Positions 1 through 14,400 of a stretch of 64,000 bases of DNA are shown piece after piece. The notes below the pieces were generated by a model that was not told the DNA's origin, made no database searches, and saw only the letters and a program-made list of their open reading frames with translations. The DNA comes from Spisula solida (taxonomy: Eukaryota > Mollusca > Bivalvia > Venerida > Mactridae), in the NCBI GenBank assembly GCA_947247005.1, contig OX365950.1, forward strand, positions 12,350,720-12,414,719, in the 5' to 3' direction. The translations under genes and the position numbers were made by a program. Position 1 is the stretch's first letter; every line of letters starts with the position of its first letter.

Positions 1-1066
1 GTTCCGGAAGCCATGACCAGGCTAAACATACTTGTAACCTGACCGACATATAAAGTCACGATTTGAACTTGGATCTATCGGGTGGCAAGCAGGTGCTTTA
101 TCTCCTGCGCCATCATGGCGCCACTGAGTATCAATATTATGATGTATAATCAGTTAACTTGAAATAGAATACAAGAAACCATACCAAGGCCCATATTTCA
201 ATATTTCAAACTATAATTGTCTACATGTATGTGCTGCTGGTTGCATTTACGAGTAAGCGCCAATAAATCTCAAACACGGAATGAACGAATGAATATGTAA
301 TAGTGTATTGGAGTAGTATTAATTCATGATCATTAGTCAGCAAAGATACGCGTCAATATCAGGCATCACGTGGTTTTACTACCTGTTCTTTCACAATCAG
401 TGAGACACTTAAATAATATTTATTTAAGACAGAACTTGCATTAGCTATAAACAGAAACGCACTAAACTTTGACCGAAGTATCCGAGTGCAACTATAGTTT
501 TCATAGTTTATTGTCCAATCCATTACATGTACATAAACAGTTATACAAATAACACTCATAGTTTACAACATATTGAACATGAATGGTCAATCTAAAAAGA
601 TTTGTATTAGACGCATTATCCTCACTAGTACTTTTCAATATTTACATGTATTAAAAAATAAGGTACACTTGCTAATCGTGGTATGTTATTAAATAATTAC
701 CTAATGCATACCTACAATTTCGTTATAACTTACTGTATAAAATTTGACATATAATTAGAGAAGCGCACAATATATGCTAAACCGGTAAAAAATAGTCTAA
801 AAACATGTATCATCTCTAATCAGATTAGCAATGAACAGATTAGCAAATATCACTTATAATTGCATAAAATATCATAAATCTAAAGCAATACATGCATAAT
901 CTAAAAAAAGGAATACAATTTTAAAATTGCTATATGCCTGTTTCAAAGGCAGATATACATATATGAAACCAAGATTTCATATATGTGTATATGATTAAAA
1001 CAGTCATAAGACTATGAGTGAGTTTTGCTGATTTATTGAAGCAAACGGTTTAAGTCAAACAAAATA

Positions 1067-1235
1067 CAGTCGAGGTTCGTTATGTCAACTTCGCTGAAGT
1101 CGAATCAAGTGAAAGCGACAGAAGTCCCGTTTTCACCCCTTCTTAGTATAAACACATTATCAGGACGTTTATGTCGAACGTCCGTTAAAGACGAACTATT
1201 TTCTACGGTCCCGAAACTATCGATATAACGAGAGG
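1067..1235. mobile_element. Pogo-like MITE fragment
   Basis: It starts CAGTCGAGGTTCGTTATGTC after TA, with GTCGAACGTCCGTTAAAGAC and ATCGATATAACGAG further on. The right terminus is not clear. Confidence 0.35.
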
Positions 1236-3170
1236 CGATCGTGAGATATTATATATCATATAACATAGAGACTTTAGAAAGCGGATTAAATATCATGGTA
1301 AACGTCAAAAAGCTTGGAATATTAAAAAAAGACACGTCAATTCATTCACAAAAAATGATAACGCAATAAGTAGGCATAAAATAAAAAGTTGACACAAGTC
1401 CATAATTTAAATTCAAAACTATACCTGATACTTTTATGGAATGTTTTCCAGATAAAAAATAACGTATTTCGTGACAATGTAAGTTAATATCCAGTATTGC
1501 AAATAAACACCATGATCCGTCCACTCACTACCTAATAGATACACACTTGTTGAACACGTTTTTGCCTAGTTTGTCGTTGTTCCTATCTTAAGTATACAGG
1601 CCTGAATAAAACCACGTTCGGTTTAGGTTAAGGTCCTTACGCAACTTCAAACTCATAGCGTTCTTTCATTAATCACACTTTGTTATCACTACACGGAGTG
1701 ATTGGTTTTATCTGCTCCGATAGAACCAGGGTGGGACATATCTAACTAGGTCAATACACTAAGTCACAACGCGCCCTTTCTACATGCCTTGATTCAATAT
1801 CATGACCATATATCGATTTACGCAGGTAGCATTATTTGATCAACGCCCCACCTCTTAATTGACATGGCAATTGTCGCAGAGGTGAGTGTTTAAGGCCGGT
1901 CCTACAAAGTTGAAGAATCTGATATTGCCATAAATCTGCCACAATCGTGAAAGCTCGGCCATTTCCGTTTGTCACCGGTAAATACATGTATACTATGCAA
2001 TGCATAAAGGTCGAGGTGATCAGAATGAAATCTGAAAACTGTGACCCTTTTCGTTTCATGGCTGCAACCCATGGGTGTTCGATTTGCAATCGAAGGTTGC
2101 TCGGGCTACTCGGACAAAGTAATCAAAAAGGGCCAATATAATGAGGGCGGACAAGAACCAAAACTATGGCAAACAATTGAAACGTTACATTATGTCACAT
2201 TATTCTACTACATATGACATGGTAGTTGTTATCTTATCTCTATTATTGAGACTACTACTGGTGCTTGTTGGTAGTCATATTGACCGAGTTCACTATTCAA
2301 AGTTAAGATAAAACCACGATCTGTCTGCACTCACAAAGAGTGCAAATTAAAGTCGATCATTTTACTCTTCTACACTATATGTATCGCCCTGACATCTATT
2401 TCGCGAGTACATGTAGAACGTACCACAAATTATCCACAAGATCACCCCTTTGTAACCGAACGCTTTAATTTCGAATCACAATACGTTCTAGGGTCAAAGC
2501 CCCAACATAGTTTCTCTAAAAAATTGTTTGTACCGTTTGAATTACATGTGATTGCCAGTACATGTACGGACAAGACCCCAGGAAGCATCTCAAGTAGAAG
2601 TCTCAGCTCAAATTGAGAATTAGCTCTAATCTGAAGTTGAGATACATCTGACGTTCGAGCTCTTTGCAGTTTACTGTAATAAATTCAGAACAATGTTTCT
2701 GTTTTGTGATTTTAATTATCAGTCCTGACTCCAAAATAATTAACTCGAAGACACATGGAAATATTTGAGATGAGATTTAGCTCAAATTGATATGTTTCAG
2801 GAGATTAGCACTAGAAGTTCGCCCATCCGACCACCTCGACCTTTACCGGAGACAAACGGAAACGACCGACGACCGTCATTTCTACTGCATTGGTTTGTGC
2901 TGATAGAGTATGTGTCATGTACTATATTAACTTTTAGTCTACGTGCAAGGTATTTAGAACTTTTATGACAACAACAGAAGGGCATGAGGTTGCGTACATT
3001 GATGATGCGTTTTATACTCATTCTATTGTTTACTACCGCGATCTGGGGTGATAGCGATTTGGATGTCAATGACATCAGTGGTTGCCTCCATTAGCATGGT
3101 GGCACCACATTCACCAAATGACTTGAAATAAAGAAACGTAATAAATCATATATCGTTGTGTATTTTTAAT

Positions 3171-3432
3171 TAGAATATAACCTACATTATGAGCCAATGA
3201 AAACGTCGCATTTTCGCGGTTAAATGAAAATTTAATAATTAAAATTTCTCTTAACAGTCTTGACGTCTTGCGTTGGCGCTAATTCCTTTCGGCCAATCAG
3301 AATGCAGAATGTTATATTCTAAGTTAGTTAGAACATATTAAGTAAATTTTAATGACTAAAAATGCCTCGCTTCGCTTCGCTCGCTCCGTCCTTTTTAATC
3401 ATTAAAATTTACTTAATATGTTCTAACTATAA
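3171..3432. mobile_element. Hairpin MITE, copy 1
   Basis: Same family and orientation as 40071-40334, with the same palindrome and CTTCGCTTCGCTCGC loop. The two copies differ by scattered substitutions. Confidence 0.75.
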
Positions 3433-4670
3433 CCTAGGGCAAGTGAGACAATTATCGACACCTAAACTCGGTTTTATGAAAATAACATTTTTTGTTTACT
3501 CTACTGACAAAACTTAATTTGAGTTCATAATATTATGGTACATTGTACAAGTATTTCGGTTATTTTAGACCAATGCAAACGATTGCAACATGTTCTGTTA
3601 GGGTTCTATATCAAGTTTGATTGGAAGCAGTACGTCTGCTTACATCGACCCTTGGAGTCTATTATCGACCCCCTATTTTGACTTGTTTCATGAATCATTA
3701 TTATAGACAAAAACTGATTTTGAATTTCACTGTATTCAACCATGGTTGTATAATATTATGTTATTCCCATGTCGTTTTTACTTGCAATGTTCTTCAATTC
3801 AAGCCCTGTGGCGATGATGACACCACCATCATGGGCAAACGGGACAACAATAGGTGACAGCGCAACCCCAATCGCTATATATCACTCCAGACCGCTATAC
3901 TAGTAGTGTAGCCCTCATAAGATTGTTTGTACATGTATTAGTTAATATTATATATTACGCAAATACGCCAGTCCAATGAGTCGACACATCTCACTATAAA
4001 CTATTAATCTACATTAACAAGATGTTTTAACAAATTTATGAAACAAAATGTATCAGCATTACTGAATTAGTGATTTTAGAACACACCACTCATACGAGAA
4101 ACCTCTGAAGGTATAACTGTGCTGCCTTTAAGGACACTTCAAAGAACCAAGTTTGTTTTAAATCAATGCATCCCAATAATCAGCATGAATACACTTTGGT
4201 ATAAAGTGTTTGCAGCACTTTCTTGAATGACAGTAATGTTTTACTGTCTCTTACTACTGTTGATTCTCGCATTCAGGAGCTTGGGTGCGTGTATAGGTGC
4301 TATACACTCCTAACGTTAAAGAACCAAGGAGTCTTCAAAAGAGCTAGGGTAGCGCATCCGGATTTCCTGTATGATTTTCTGTCTCTTCCTTCGAAGCCAG
4401 ACAGAGGTTTTTGACCAATTAGTCAGGGATCAAAACCGAATTGCTATACCCTATGGCTGTCACAGTTAAAAGCAAAAAGACATCGGGTACTGCAGCCAAG
4501 ATACTACAATTAACCGTACAAGACAGTCCTCGTCCTAAGCAAAACCAGAGACCTAAGTTGTCTTTGTGGAGTATTATTTTCAACACACTTCTGATGTACC
4601 CAGGGAATAGTCTGTACAGTGATTTGTAAACATGAGCTAAGACCTTTTCTACTCTATATTGTACAATAAG

Positions 4671-4925
4671 CTGTCGTAGGATCTAAATGAAACCAGACGT
4701 TTACTGTCGCAGGATCTGAATGAAACAAGACATGGAGACACAGTTTACTGCCGTAGGATCTGAATGAAACAAGACCTGGAGACACAGTTTACTGTCGTAG
4801 GATCTGAATGAAACAAGACCTGGAGACACAGTTTACTGTCGTAGGATCTGAATGAAACAAGACCTGGAGACTAAGCTTACTGTCGTAGGATCTGAATGAA
4901 ACAAGACCTGGAGACACAGTTTACA
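4671..4925. repeat. 44-bp minisatellite
   Basis: About six copies of a 44-bp unit with GTCGTAGGATCTGAATGAAA and CAAGACCTGGAGACACAGTT. The first copy is shorter and more diverged. Confidence 0.9.
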
Positions 4926-5769
4926 TGTTTATCGATGTCCAAATGTGATACCAACATGGAATCCCATGTTTCTCAACAACGACGATACTCTGATCGCAGC
5001 GTCATCAACTATCGACAGTACTGGTATTCCGTTATATCTGTTTTGTCTCTGATCCGACTACAGAACGTTTGTAAAACAGCTTTACGGTTGCTAGCCATTG
5101 AAACACAAGATTTGTATTATCAACTCATTATGAATTGGCAATAGTTGCCTGGATGCATGGTAAGGGAAAGTGTACGTGAACAGGTCACTTAAAACAAATT
5201 AACCAAATACAATGAAGTGACATTGTTGATTTGAGATAAAATTAGCCAATGCAGGAATGAAAGTGATAAATTTCCTTCTTTATGAAAAGAAATCGTTGTA
5301 TTGCGGTGTCAGAATGACGGGCGTGTCTTATAGTATGACTTTAAGATTGATTAAAAACGAAGTTTTAAACAAAATGCCGTATTGACAACGAGAAAAATTG
5401 TTGCCAAATTAATTGTTTCCTTGCCAGATAACATCCAAGATTGATAGCTTAGTGGATTGGTCCTAATTATACCCAACTTTCATTTTTGTATCGATTATCC
5501 GCGCGTCGATAAAATTTACATTAAAAGTAGAAGGGGAAATTTAGTTTAAGGCTTATAATTCCTTAACGCATTAAAATATCAAATTTGTATTTATCACAAA
5601 AGTTTATTTAATCTTTACACGATACTATGGTTACTTTTAATTCTTTTTAAATCTAAAACATTATGGGCCAATTTAACTTTGAAAATTATCATTCTTGAAT
5701 TACTCTATATTCTTTGTAAAAAAAGCGAATTTGACAGAAATTGTCCGTTAAACTTGGTGTTTAATACTC

Positions 5770-7645
5770 TATGGCCCATATTCACATGTCGGTCCTCCAC
5801 TCCAACTCGACTCACACTAACCTAAGGTAGCCTCAAGTGTAGCTGGAGTGACGGTCGAGTTAGTGAAGGTCGAGTGGAGATTTGGTATTCACATGGGTAA
5901 CTCACCCTCGACTTTCCTGAGTGTGTGACCGTTATAATATACGTTAGGATATTACACTGTACAAACAATTAGTGCTTTATTATTGAATTGGTTGGTTGGG
6001 TTTCGATGCATTTTCGTAATGTATACTAACACAGTCAAATTATAATTTTGATGATTATTTTAATACATTCTTTATTATTTCCTTGAACTCGCTCAAATGA
6101 AACCTTCATTTGAATAATCACAAATAGAGAGTATGATTATTGTAATGATGATAGTGGATCAGTTAACATAAAACTTCGATGTAATTAACGTTAAATGAAC
6201 GTATATATTTACAAAACATTTATGCAAGACAATGCGTACGAGTTTTAAATGAATAAAGGATGATCATACCGAAGAATACACCATACGAAATGCCGTATGT
6301 TTTTGGCATGGACTCAATATTAAATAGTATATCACGTCAATATTAATTCCACCGACCGTCAAGCAGATAATGGCATGTCAATAATTTAGAAAGCAGATGA
6401 GATGGACTTAGTTTACTTTTATAAGCAGCTTGTCAGATGATTTTGTAAACTTATTACTACACGTACATCGTTCAGACCGTTCCGGGGAAGCCCGACAACT
6501 AGAAAGACATAATTCCTAGAATGCCATTTAATAAGCGACATGTATAAAATATAATTTACCTATTATGGCTCTTGGTTTTAGGTTGATTATGAAACAAGTT
6601 GGTCCAACCTTGAACTAATATTAACCATCCTCGACACCTCATGTCTGAGTTTATCCATCGTCACAATGGAATCGATAAACATAAGAGAAGCCAGCTTTCG
6701 CTTATTATGATAGACATCTTACAAGGGAAATACTAATACCATTTCGTTTTAGCATGAAGTGACCCCGGATCGAACCCGGTGCTTCCCACATTCGAAGCGG
6801 ACGCTCTAGCAGTAGGCTATCGAGGCGGCACTTGGACTCATGAACGGTTGCAAATAAGAAAAAATAATGCACATCATCGGTATGTGTTGCAAGCACGTTT
6901 TTTCTTCATTTAAATAGTTCAGTTATCTTCATATCAACACTGGACGGAATTAAAAATAATGATATGGCAAAGAATAAAAACAATATAATTTCATTGTTAT
7001 GCTCCATATATAAATAGTATGCATTGAATTGACATCGCGGTAAGATGACTAAATTTTAATTCCAGCTACTTTATACACTTATTACAGTAACTTTGTTTGT
7101 CCAAATAATATACTTTTAGATAACAAATTATAAATAAAATAGTTATGGTAATATATTTATCAAACCCACACGATCGTAAGAATTTGTTGTCTAATTTAAT
7201 TTGAAAATACAATAGCTTTATTACTTCAACATTCATGCGCTAAATCGGTATGCACGTAACCACATTTGAGTGTAGCTATGGAAGTTTTACAAGAATTTCA
7301 CATTATCCATGCTTTCTATGGAATTGCTCATGATCTGGGACATTTCTAAGAGGTATAACCATCTCCTCAAATTCTTCTTCCTATAGTAGATTGTCTATTT
7401 TAGTTAGTGACTAACTTTGGTATTCACTTACATTCCATTGAGTGTGGTTGGAGTCGAGGTCAAGTCGACGTTTCGCTCCCTCGAAAATTCCTCACTCAGT
7501 CGAGTCAACTCCAGCTACACTTACCGTTGTGAATACCAATTTCTAGTTAGGTCGAGTTCACACTCAAACGCACGGACGAAACGATAATTAAATTTGGATT
7601 AACTCAGTGAGTGAGAGTGGAGGAGAGGATATGAATATGGCCCTA
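5770..7645. repeat. Pair of related inverted blocks
   Basis: Blocks 5770-5935 and 7415-7645 are rich in CTCGACTC/GAGTGTG words and begin or end with GGCCCATATTCACAT and ATGAATATGGCCCTA in opposite orientation. They may be ends of one decayed 1.9-kb element or two related insertions. Confidence 0.35.
6757..6831 (-). repeat. tRNA-like sequence (SINE head or tRNA pseudogene)
   Basis: The minus strand reads GATAGCCTACTGCTAGAGCG ... GGTTCGATCC, giving box A and box B and a possible CGA anticodon stem-loop. The acceptor arms do not pair, so it is not a working tRNA gene. Confidence 0.4.
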
Positions 7646-8689
7646 TATCAAATATATCACATATAATATCAAATATGTATTTCCCACATTAGAAAGTAAA
7701 TTTATTTTACTTACAAAACATACAAAAATTAAAAAAATATTTTGAGAATATTACGGGCCTTTGTAACTTTGAATTTAATTGATTACTTATATTTATTTAG
7801 CGCTTAATCATTCGGTAAAGTTCGTTAGCTGCCGGAATTTACCGAGCTAATCATCTGCGCGCAGCATGACGTCCAATTTAAATGATCGGATTATACAGCC
7901 TGCAATAAAACGTATCTGATCTTTTCTATATCTGTACCCTTAGACAATAATGCTTTTCTGTTGTAACATACATGGATTTGTTTTTATAACAATTTAAATT
8001 TGAAGTGTGAAGTTAATTTACACAGCAGACATTTATGAATAATTTCCTTGATAACTAACTGAAATAATTGTTATGATTTTTAACCCGGCGATGTTAAATC
8101 CACGAAATTCGATAAAAATTCCTATTTTTTAAACATGGATCCATATATCGTTCGTTATTTAATAGTGGCAGTTTCATTTTTTATTTATGCCTCATCTATA
8201 TAACATCATCATAATATAATTAAAACAGATACACCTGAGGTCATTCTCACTAGAAATTCAGAATTATAAGAAACTAGAAACTTTTAATACAGCTTTAAGA
8301 ACAACTAGATATAATCAAATTGACTATAATTTGAAACTACTTAAATACAAAGACCTAAATATATTTAGATCTTTGTTAAATACAAGTAGGGTAGAGCGAC
8401 CAATTATTGAATGAAGTTTTACCTTTTATTTGGATAATAATACTGTGTAAACTTTTAATTACTTGACTTGAAAACGTATATAAAAAGGCGACTTTTACAA
8501 CTCAGACAAATCCTAAACTCAGAATCACGTTGCAGTGTTTTATTGATTTGGACTGAGCAACCACCTGTTTTGAACAGCCATTATCATACAATTAAATTTG
8601 TCCTAATATTAAAATCGCTGGAAAGTCACTTAAATGTCAAAATGCCTATTTGTGTGACATTTCGGTTTAAATCTATTATACCACGGATA

Positions 8690-10036
8690 TACGAGGGCCA
8701 CTTAAAAAGTATTAATCAGTGGCCAATAATACGTTTAATATTCAATCAATGTGTATAAAAGTGGACATTTTCTGAAAGATACAACATTTGCCTAGCTAAC
8801 CAATAAAACAATACTGCAATCGGTAAAATATTCATCCATCCATCCATTTGACATTGAACCAATAGGAGTATGAAACACTGGAATTGCGAGAAAATAAGGT
8901 ATTTTAGTAGACTTAAGGGTTGATATTAATGGTCATAATTTCTATAATAGTTATCAGACTGATTTGAAATTTGCAGAATTCATGCACCGTATACTTTTTT
9001 AACTACTGGTGAATCAACATTACTGTTTGGACAGTCAAAATGGGTTTACTTGTACAAGGAATCTGTCATGTTCGAAATACTCCAAAAACTGCATTTTGCT
9101 GGGACTATACCCTATACGTTGTTGCTGTATTGTCCTACTGTACGTCTTAATTGGGAAAGTCAAACATGTAGCTTTTTTACACATTTATTGATGTTACTAT
9201 CTTTCACATGATAAATATGTCCTGAATTATTCATAATTTGTTCTTTACAACAGCTCAAAGAACATGATCACGTGACCAAAAAATACGTATTTTAGATTTA
9301 TGACGTCATATCCCTAATACAAAAATACAGAAAACAAAAATAAAAACACATGATAGTAATTTCATACAAGAAGAATTACATGGAATGGACAACAGGAGTA
9401 AATTTTCTTTTTTTATCGTAAATAGGGGGTATAACATTACCCCACCCACTTTTTAAAAGTTGGGATCCATAAACTTTTGTTGTAAAAAAATAAATTTAGG
9501 TAAAAATGATTAAAATCGTCCGACGAATGAAACTACATATAATAATCTAGGAAAATTGTCATATTAAGAATAAATTAGTGTTTATTTACCTAGTATATAT
9601 CTAATATTAATTAGGGTGTAAGTGTGGTATTTTGAGTCTCGGGTGTGACTTGTTTATATTGCTATAGTTTGATAATAATTAAATGTTTTCAAAATTTTGG
9701 ATTGCCATTTAATAGTGCAATGGTATATATTGCAAATGAATTATGAATTTAATTTCAGTAAGCCTGAATGACATTTGACAAAAACGCTCATAAATCGTAA
9801 GAGCCCATAAAACACAATTTTATCACGTATGTATGAGGTATTTTTTGTCCAGTGCTTTAAACCATGTCCTGTTTAAATATCAATAAAATGGAAATGCTTT
9901 AATATAAAATGATGAAAATACAACGAACGTCTAGCTGAGAGATTGTTCTTTAAGAAAATATACACTTTTTATATAGTCAGAGGCAAGGATGTTGATTTAT
10001 CGCCCACTGATTAATACTTTTTAAGTGGCCCTCGTA
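8690..10036. mobile_element. Mariner-type TIR element, no transposase
   Basis: The 33-bp terminal inverted repeats (TACGAGGGCCACTTAAAAAG...) at 8690-8722 and 10004-10036 are perfect or nearly so and begin with TA. At 1347 bp it is the size of a full mariner, but no transposase frame is readable. Confidence 0.65.
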
Positions 10037-10811
10037 CACTATACACTCCCGTATTCTTTGATTATACATAACATAACATTTATACAGTTAATTTCATAAC
10101 CCACGGAATATAGACGTTACACATGTCATCACACAAACGCATAGTTAAGTATATTTCCCAATGCACATAGTAACAACACACACAATCAACGAAGTCTTAA
10201 TCATACATGGTCTAAAAAACTAAATTATTTCATAAAGACAGAGACAAGTGCCTTTCGCATGTACAAAATGTCAAAAATATAAAATGTATAATTATTATTG
10301 CTGTGAGGGCAAAACCCCCTTAGACAAATGATAGGCATTAATTACATTCCGAATACCCGTGGAGTTTGCACAGCGTGATTACGCAATCAAGATAAGATTG
10401 ATCAGATTAAAACTGGTATAGCCCCCAAATAAGGAAGATAGGTGTTGTTATAAAATGGGAATATTGCCGTGATACAAATTAATGGACATGCCGCAGGAAT
10501 TCTGTGACTTTGTTGTTGTTTTTTCTCATAGTTGTAAACTATCATTGTTTAAACACTTGACTTAAAATGAGCCGACCCCTCTTGCTCTGTTGTTATTAAA
10601 GCGATATAACTTGTGTGTGTTGCTGGAAATGGAAATAGTTTTTCAATTGGTGTAACCTGACGATATTGACAGTCCCCACATTTATTATGGTCATATTTCC
10701 ATTTTATAGCTCCTCACGCTGTGCGAACTCATCAGCCGGTTTATCAAAATGCAAGGTTGTACACCTCGCTAACTCACACAGTGATCATTTATAACTAAAA
10801 TCCATATAGAG
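10037..10811. other. No gene seen
   Basis: AT-rich sequence between the mariner-type element and the 24-bp minisatellite; nothing recognised. Confidence 0.5.
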
Positions 10812-11480
10812 TCATGACATGTATCTGCTGTCTGAGGCCTTGTGTCTTAAGCCGTTTGGTGTCATGTGTATGTTGCTGTTTGGTGACATGTGTCTGCTGC
10901 TGTTTGGTGTCATGCATCTGCTGCTGTTTGGTGTCATGCATCTGCTGCTGTTTGGTGTCATGCATCTTCTGTTGTTTGGTGTCATGCATCTTCTGCAGAT
11001 TGGTGGCATGTGTCTGCTGCTGTTTGGTGCTGTTAGGTGTCATGCATCATATGCTGATTGGTGGCATGTGTCTGCTGTTGTTTGGTGTCAGGTGTCTGCT
11101 GCTGTTTGATGTCATGCATCTTCTGCAGATTGGTGGCATGTGTCTGTTGCTGTTTGGTGTCATGTGTCTGCTGCTGTTTGGTGTCATATGTCTGCCGCTG
11201 TTTGGTGCCATGCATTTGCTGCTGTTTGATGTCATGTGTCTGCTGCTGTTTTGTGTCATGTGTCTGCTGCTGTTTGGTGTCATGTGTCTGCTGCTGTTTG
11301 GTGTCATGTGTCTGCTGCTGTTTGGTGTCATGTATCGTATGTTGTTTGGTGTCATACATCTAATGCTGGTTGGTGTCATGTATCTGCTGTTGTTTTGTGT
11401 CATGTGTCTTCTGCAGTTTGGTGTCATGTCTGCTGCATATAAGTGTGTATCTATGACATGTGTCTGCTGTGGTATGTGAC
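10812..11480. repeat. 24-bp minisatellite rich in CTGCTG
   Basis: About 27 copies of TTTGGTGTCATGTGTCTGCT GCTG, with variants. The 24-bp period keeps all six frames open, which explains the false proteins of up to 221 residues here. Confidence 0.95.
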
Positions 11481-14400
11481 TGCTGTGTAGTGTCATTGTA
11501 GGCGTCAAAGAGCGGTGTCATGACATATGCCTGCTGCTTGGTGGTGCCATCTCGTGCGTCGTTAGTGTGGCAATCAAATGGACATTTCGCATTTTTGCTT
11601 TACGCGAGGTTTTTATCCTCATTGAACCTGTAGATAGCAGACCTTTAAAACTTATATTAAAATATTTTTGAAAAAATACTAGCGTTACAAATCCACGGCA
11701 TGCCGCAACATGTTCAAATTGAATATTTTTGTAACAAAGCAATACGACTCATTCAACTCAGTAACGACTGACAATACAATATTCTACCGTACTATCGGTC
11801 ACCAAGTAAATCCCACATACAGAGTTCGGTCTGTCTGGGGACCCTTTATCTAATAATGATGACATTCGCGGCTTGACACATTTTTATGTACTAATAATAG
11901 TGCACAAAAATGCAGACATGCAGTTTTTGTGACCCACAATCTAAACCAATTTGTTTGTCACGACAAAAGTAGGGTAAATATTCATGTTGCGATGTACAAT
12001 GATGTCATCGATATTTTAACTGATCCGATAATGTGGGGTTCAATTTAAGACAATCTTTCACCGGGTCAATGGGTATAAAATATGTAGATAAAATACGTGT
12101 CGGGGAGTCTCACTGTCATAATTTACGCCCATCAGAACATCGTAAAATTTATGAACTATACAATTATACTAACTACCATATCTCAAAGGGCAAGTCGAAA
12201 TAAGAATGTATTGTACGACAAATTTAAAATGCTACAGAGTAAGACTTGTCTCCCTAAAAAGCTAAAATGAAAAAATAATGTCATGTGTTAAATTCTGCTA
12301 TATACTTATTCATTTTAGGCCATCTTTTAATAAAAAAGATCTACAACTAATGCTAATCACTCTCAGCACATTATTCCTAACATACATAAAGCCAGTTCCA
12401 CCGTTAAAAATGCTGAGCGTCATACTCGCCGCGTATAAATCAAATCACTGTATGACTTATTGGGATACTATACCATTTAACTTATATGACTTATTGTAAT
12501 TGAAACATCCGGTGATTTCCTATCACTGTACGACTTATTGCACGACTATGCAATTCAACGTGTACTCATTATTGCGATAACCGAAAGTTGACTCGTTATA
12601 CACTGTGATACTAGTAACATAAAAAATTATAGTATCATAGGTACGGCGGAAATAGAGTGCAATAATTGCAACACTAATATGATATTGGCGAACACTGGTC
12701 GCTAGTAGCGTGTCGTTGCATATGCATAGTGTTCGCTCTCGATAACGCTATTTGGTATCGTTTATGATTGGTTAGGTAACGGCTCCAGGTGTTCTACCAT
12801 TATTGGAGTCGATTAGAGCATTGTTTGACAACTGTTTCCAGTTATTACCGAACTACTGAATGTTATAACCAATCTGTTCACAATGGTCTGATCGACACAT
12901 ATGACAAAATGAGGTTACGACAGGTTGTCACGACGAGCGATAACCAAACACCATACTGGTAATACAGATAAAACAAATATGTCGTAAGTCAACAGGATAA
13001 ATAGTTCACTCAATAATACAATATCTACGACATGAGTTCAACTTATATTTGAACAGAATAGAACGCTAGTTATGTTAATGCTAGAACAATGTACTATAAA
13101 ACCGAACTATGCATTCCACCATGTTTGGTACTACGACAACATAATATTATACCACACGTATACTTTTTATTCTAACCAGGATATAAAAATTTACAATATT
13201 GAATAATTGCATGTATACATTTGTGAAAAAGATAATATAAAGTGGAACAGGGAAGGCAGCCCTGAACTTAACCAGCCGAGCACAGAAAACATAAAAAAAT
13301 CACATACCACAATCACAAGGGACAATGCCCAACACATAGCCGAACGAGAAAATGAATTGCCCGTGTCCCAGCTGTCAAAAAGCTGAATGCCCTAGCTGAA
13401 TGCCCTAGCTGAATGAGCTAGTTTCAACAGTAAAACCACTGAAATACCCAGTTGTGACTGTCCGAAGTCCTAAAAAGTTTAAGAATAACAGTAATAAAAG
13501 GTTTAATGCCATAGTCAAAGCTGAATGACCGAATAGGGTTACAAGATAAAACTAGGGTTTTAAGGTAAAGTGCACATATTATAATACTTATGTATTATAG
13601 TGAGCATCCAGAACGTTTTTGTTGTGCATAGAGTTACCATATTTATTAGGACAACCGGTAATATTGCCATAGGAAGGAAGCTATGCGTTCTGCTGCTCGC
13701 TCGTAATGGTGAAATTACACACAACCAACAGTGTCGACACCTGCAATAGTCAGGCCCATCGGTTCTTTGACAGTGTCACCGTGATTAGACGGTTTAAGAA
13801 AAGGGCAGTTGTATAAACATTAGTTGAAATGTGTTGTATTCGGTGTATATGCGGTCAGTTTAGGGGCAATGGTTAGTGTTTAATAATAGCAAAACTCAGA
13901 ATCATTGACAAAGGGACACAGTGACTACAGTAACTACATTCTTATGACTGTTCAAAAGGTTCAAAACGCATGTAGGACAAGACGTGTGGTGTTTCTTTCC
14001 AGATGACGGTTTCTTAAGTACATGTATGTTTTTAAGATTCAGTATAATTAAGTCACACCACAAAACGTATCTGTACAGCGGATGCTTAAGTCTTCCGATG
14101 CAGCACCAATAGACTTTGGAATGTTTTATATTGAATCATCGGATACAGAAAATAATCTTTAACACCGATTTTCTGAAAGAGCATTTGACTTTTAATTACA
14201 AAGGAAATCACAAAAATACAAAGTTTTTTTTACAAGAACTTCACCGTTGTTGTACGAACATCAGCAAAATATTCCTTGAAGAAAAACAAACAGATGTAAG
14301 ACAGGGTTGTGTGGTGTCCCTTTCAACTTGGCTATTGACAGAGTGGTAAGAAAACAACAGACGATACGACCAGGAGGTATAAAATGGCAAACTCAATATT

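Larger units (their letters stand above)
1..4670. other. No gene seen
   Basis: Apart from the two elements noted at 1067 and 3171, I see only AT-rich unique sequence. Open frames are short, lack splice-linked partners and match no family I know. Confidence 0.5.

Noticed and set aside
10812..11480. CRISPR-like or other prokaryotic repeat array
   Set aside because: Repeats here and elsewhere are head-to-tail without unique spacers, and the window is clearly eukaryotic.
10795..11508. Frames rich in Cys/Leu (plus) and Thr/Gln/His (minus)
   Set aside because: Products of the 24-bp minisatellite in several frames at once.
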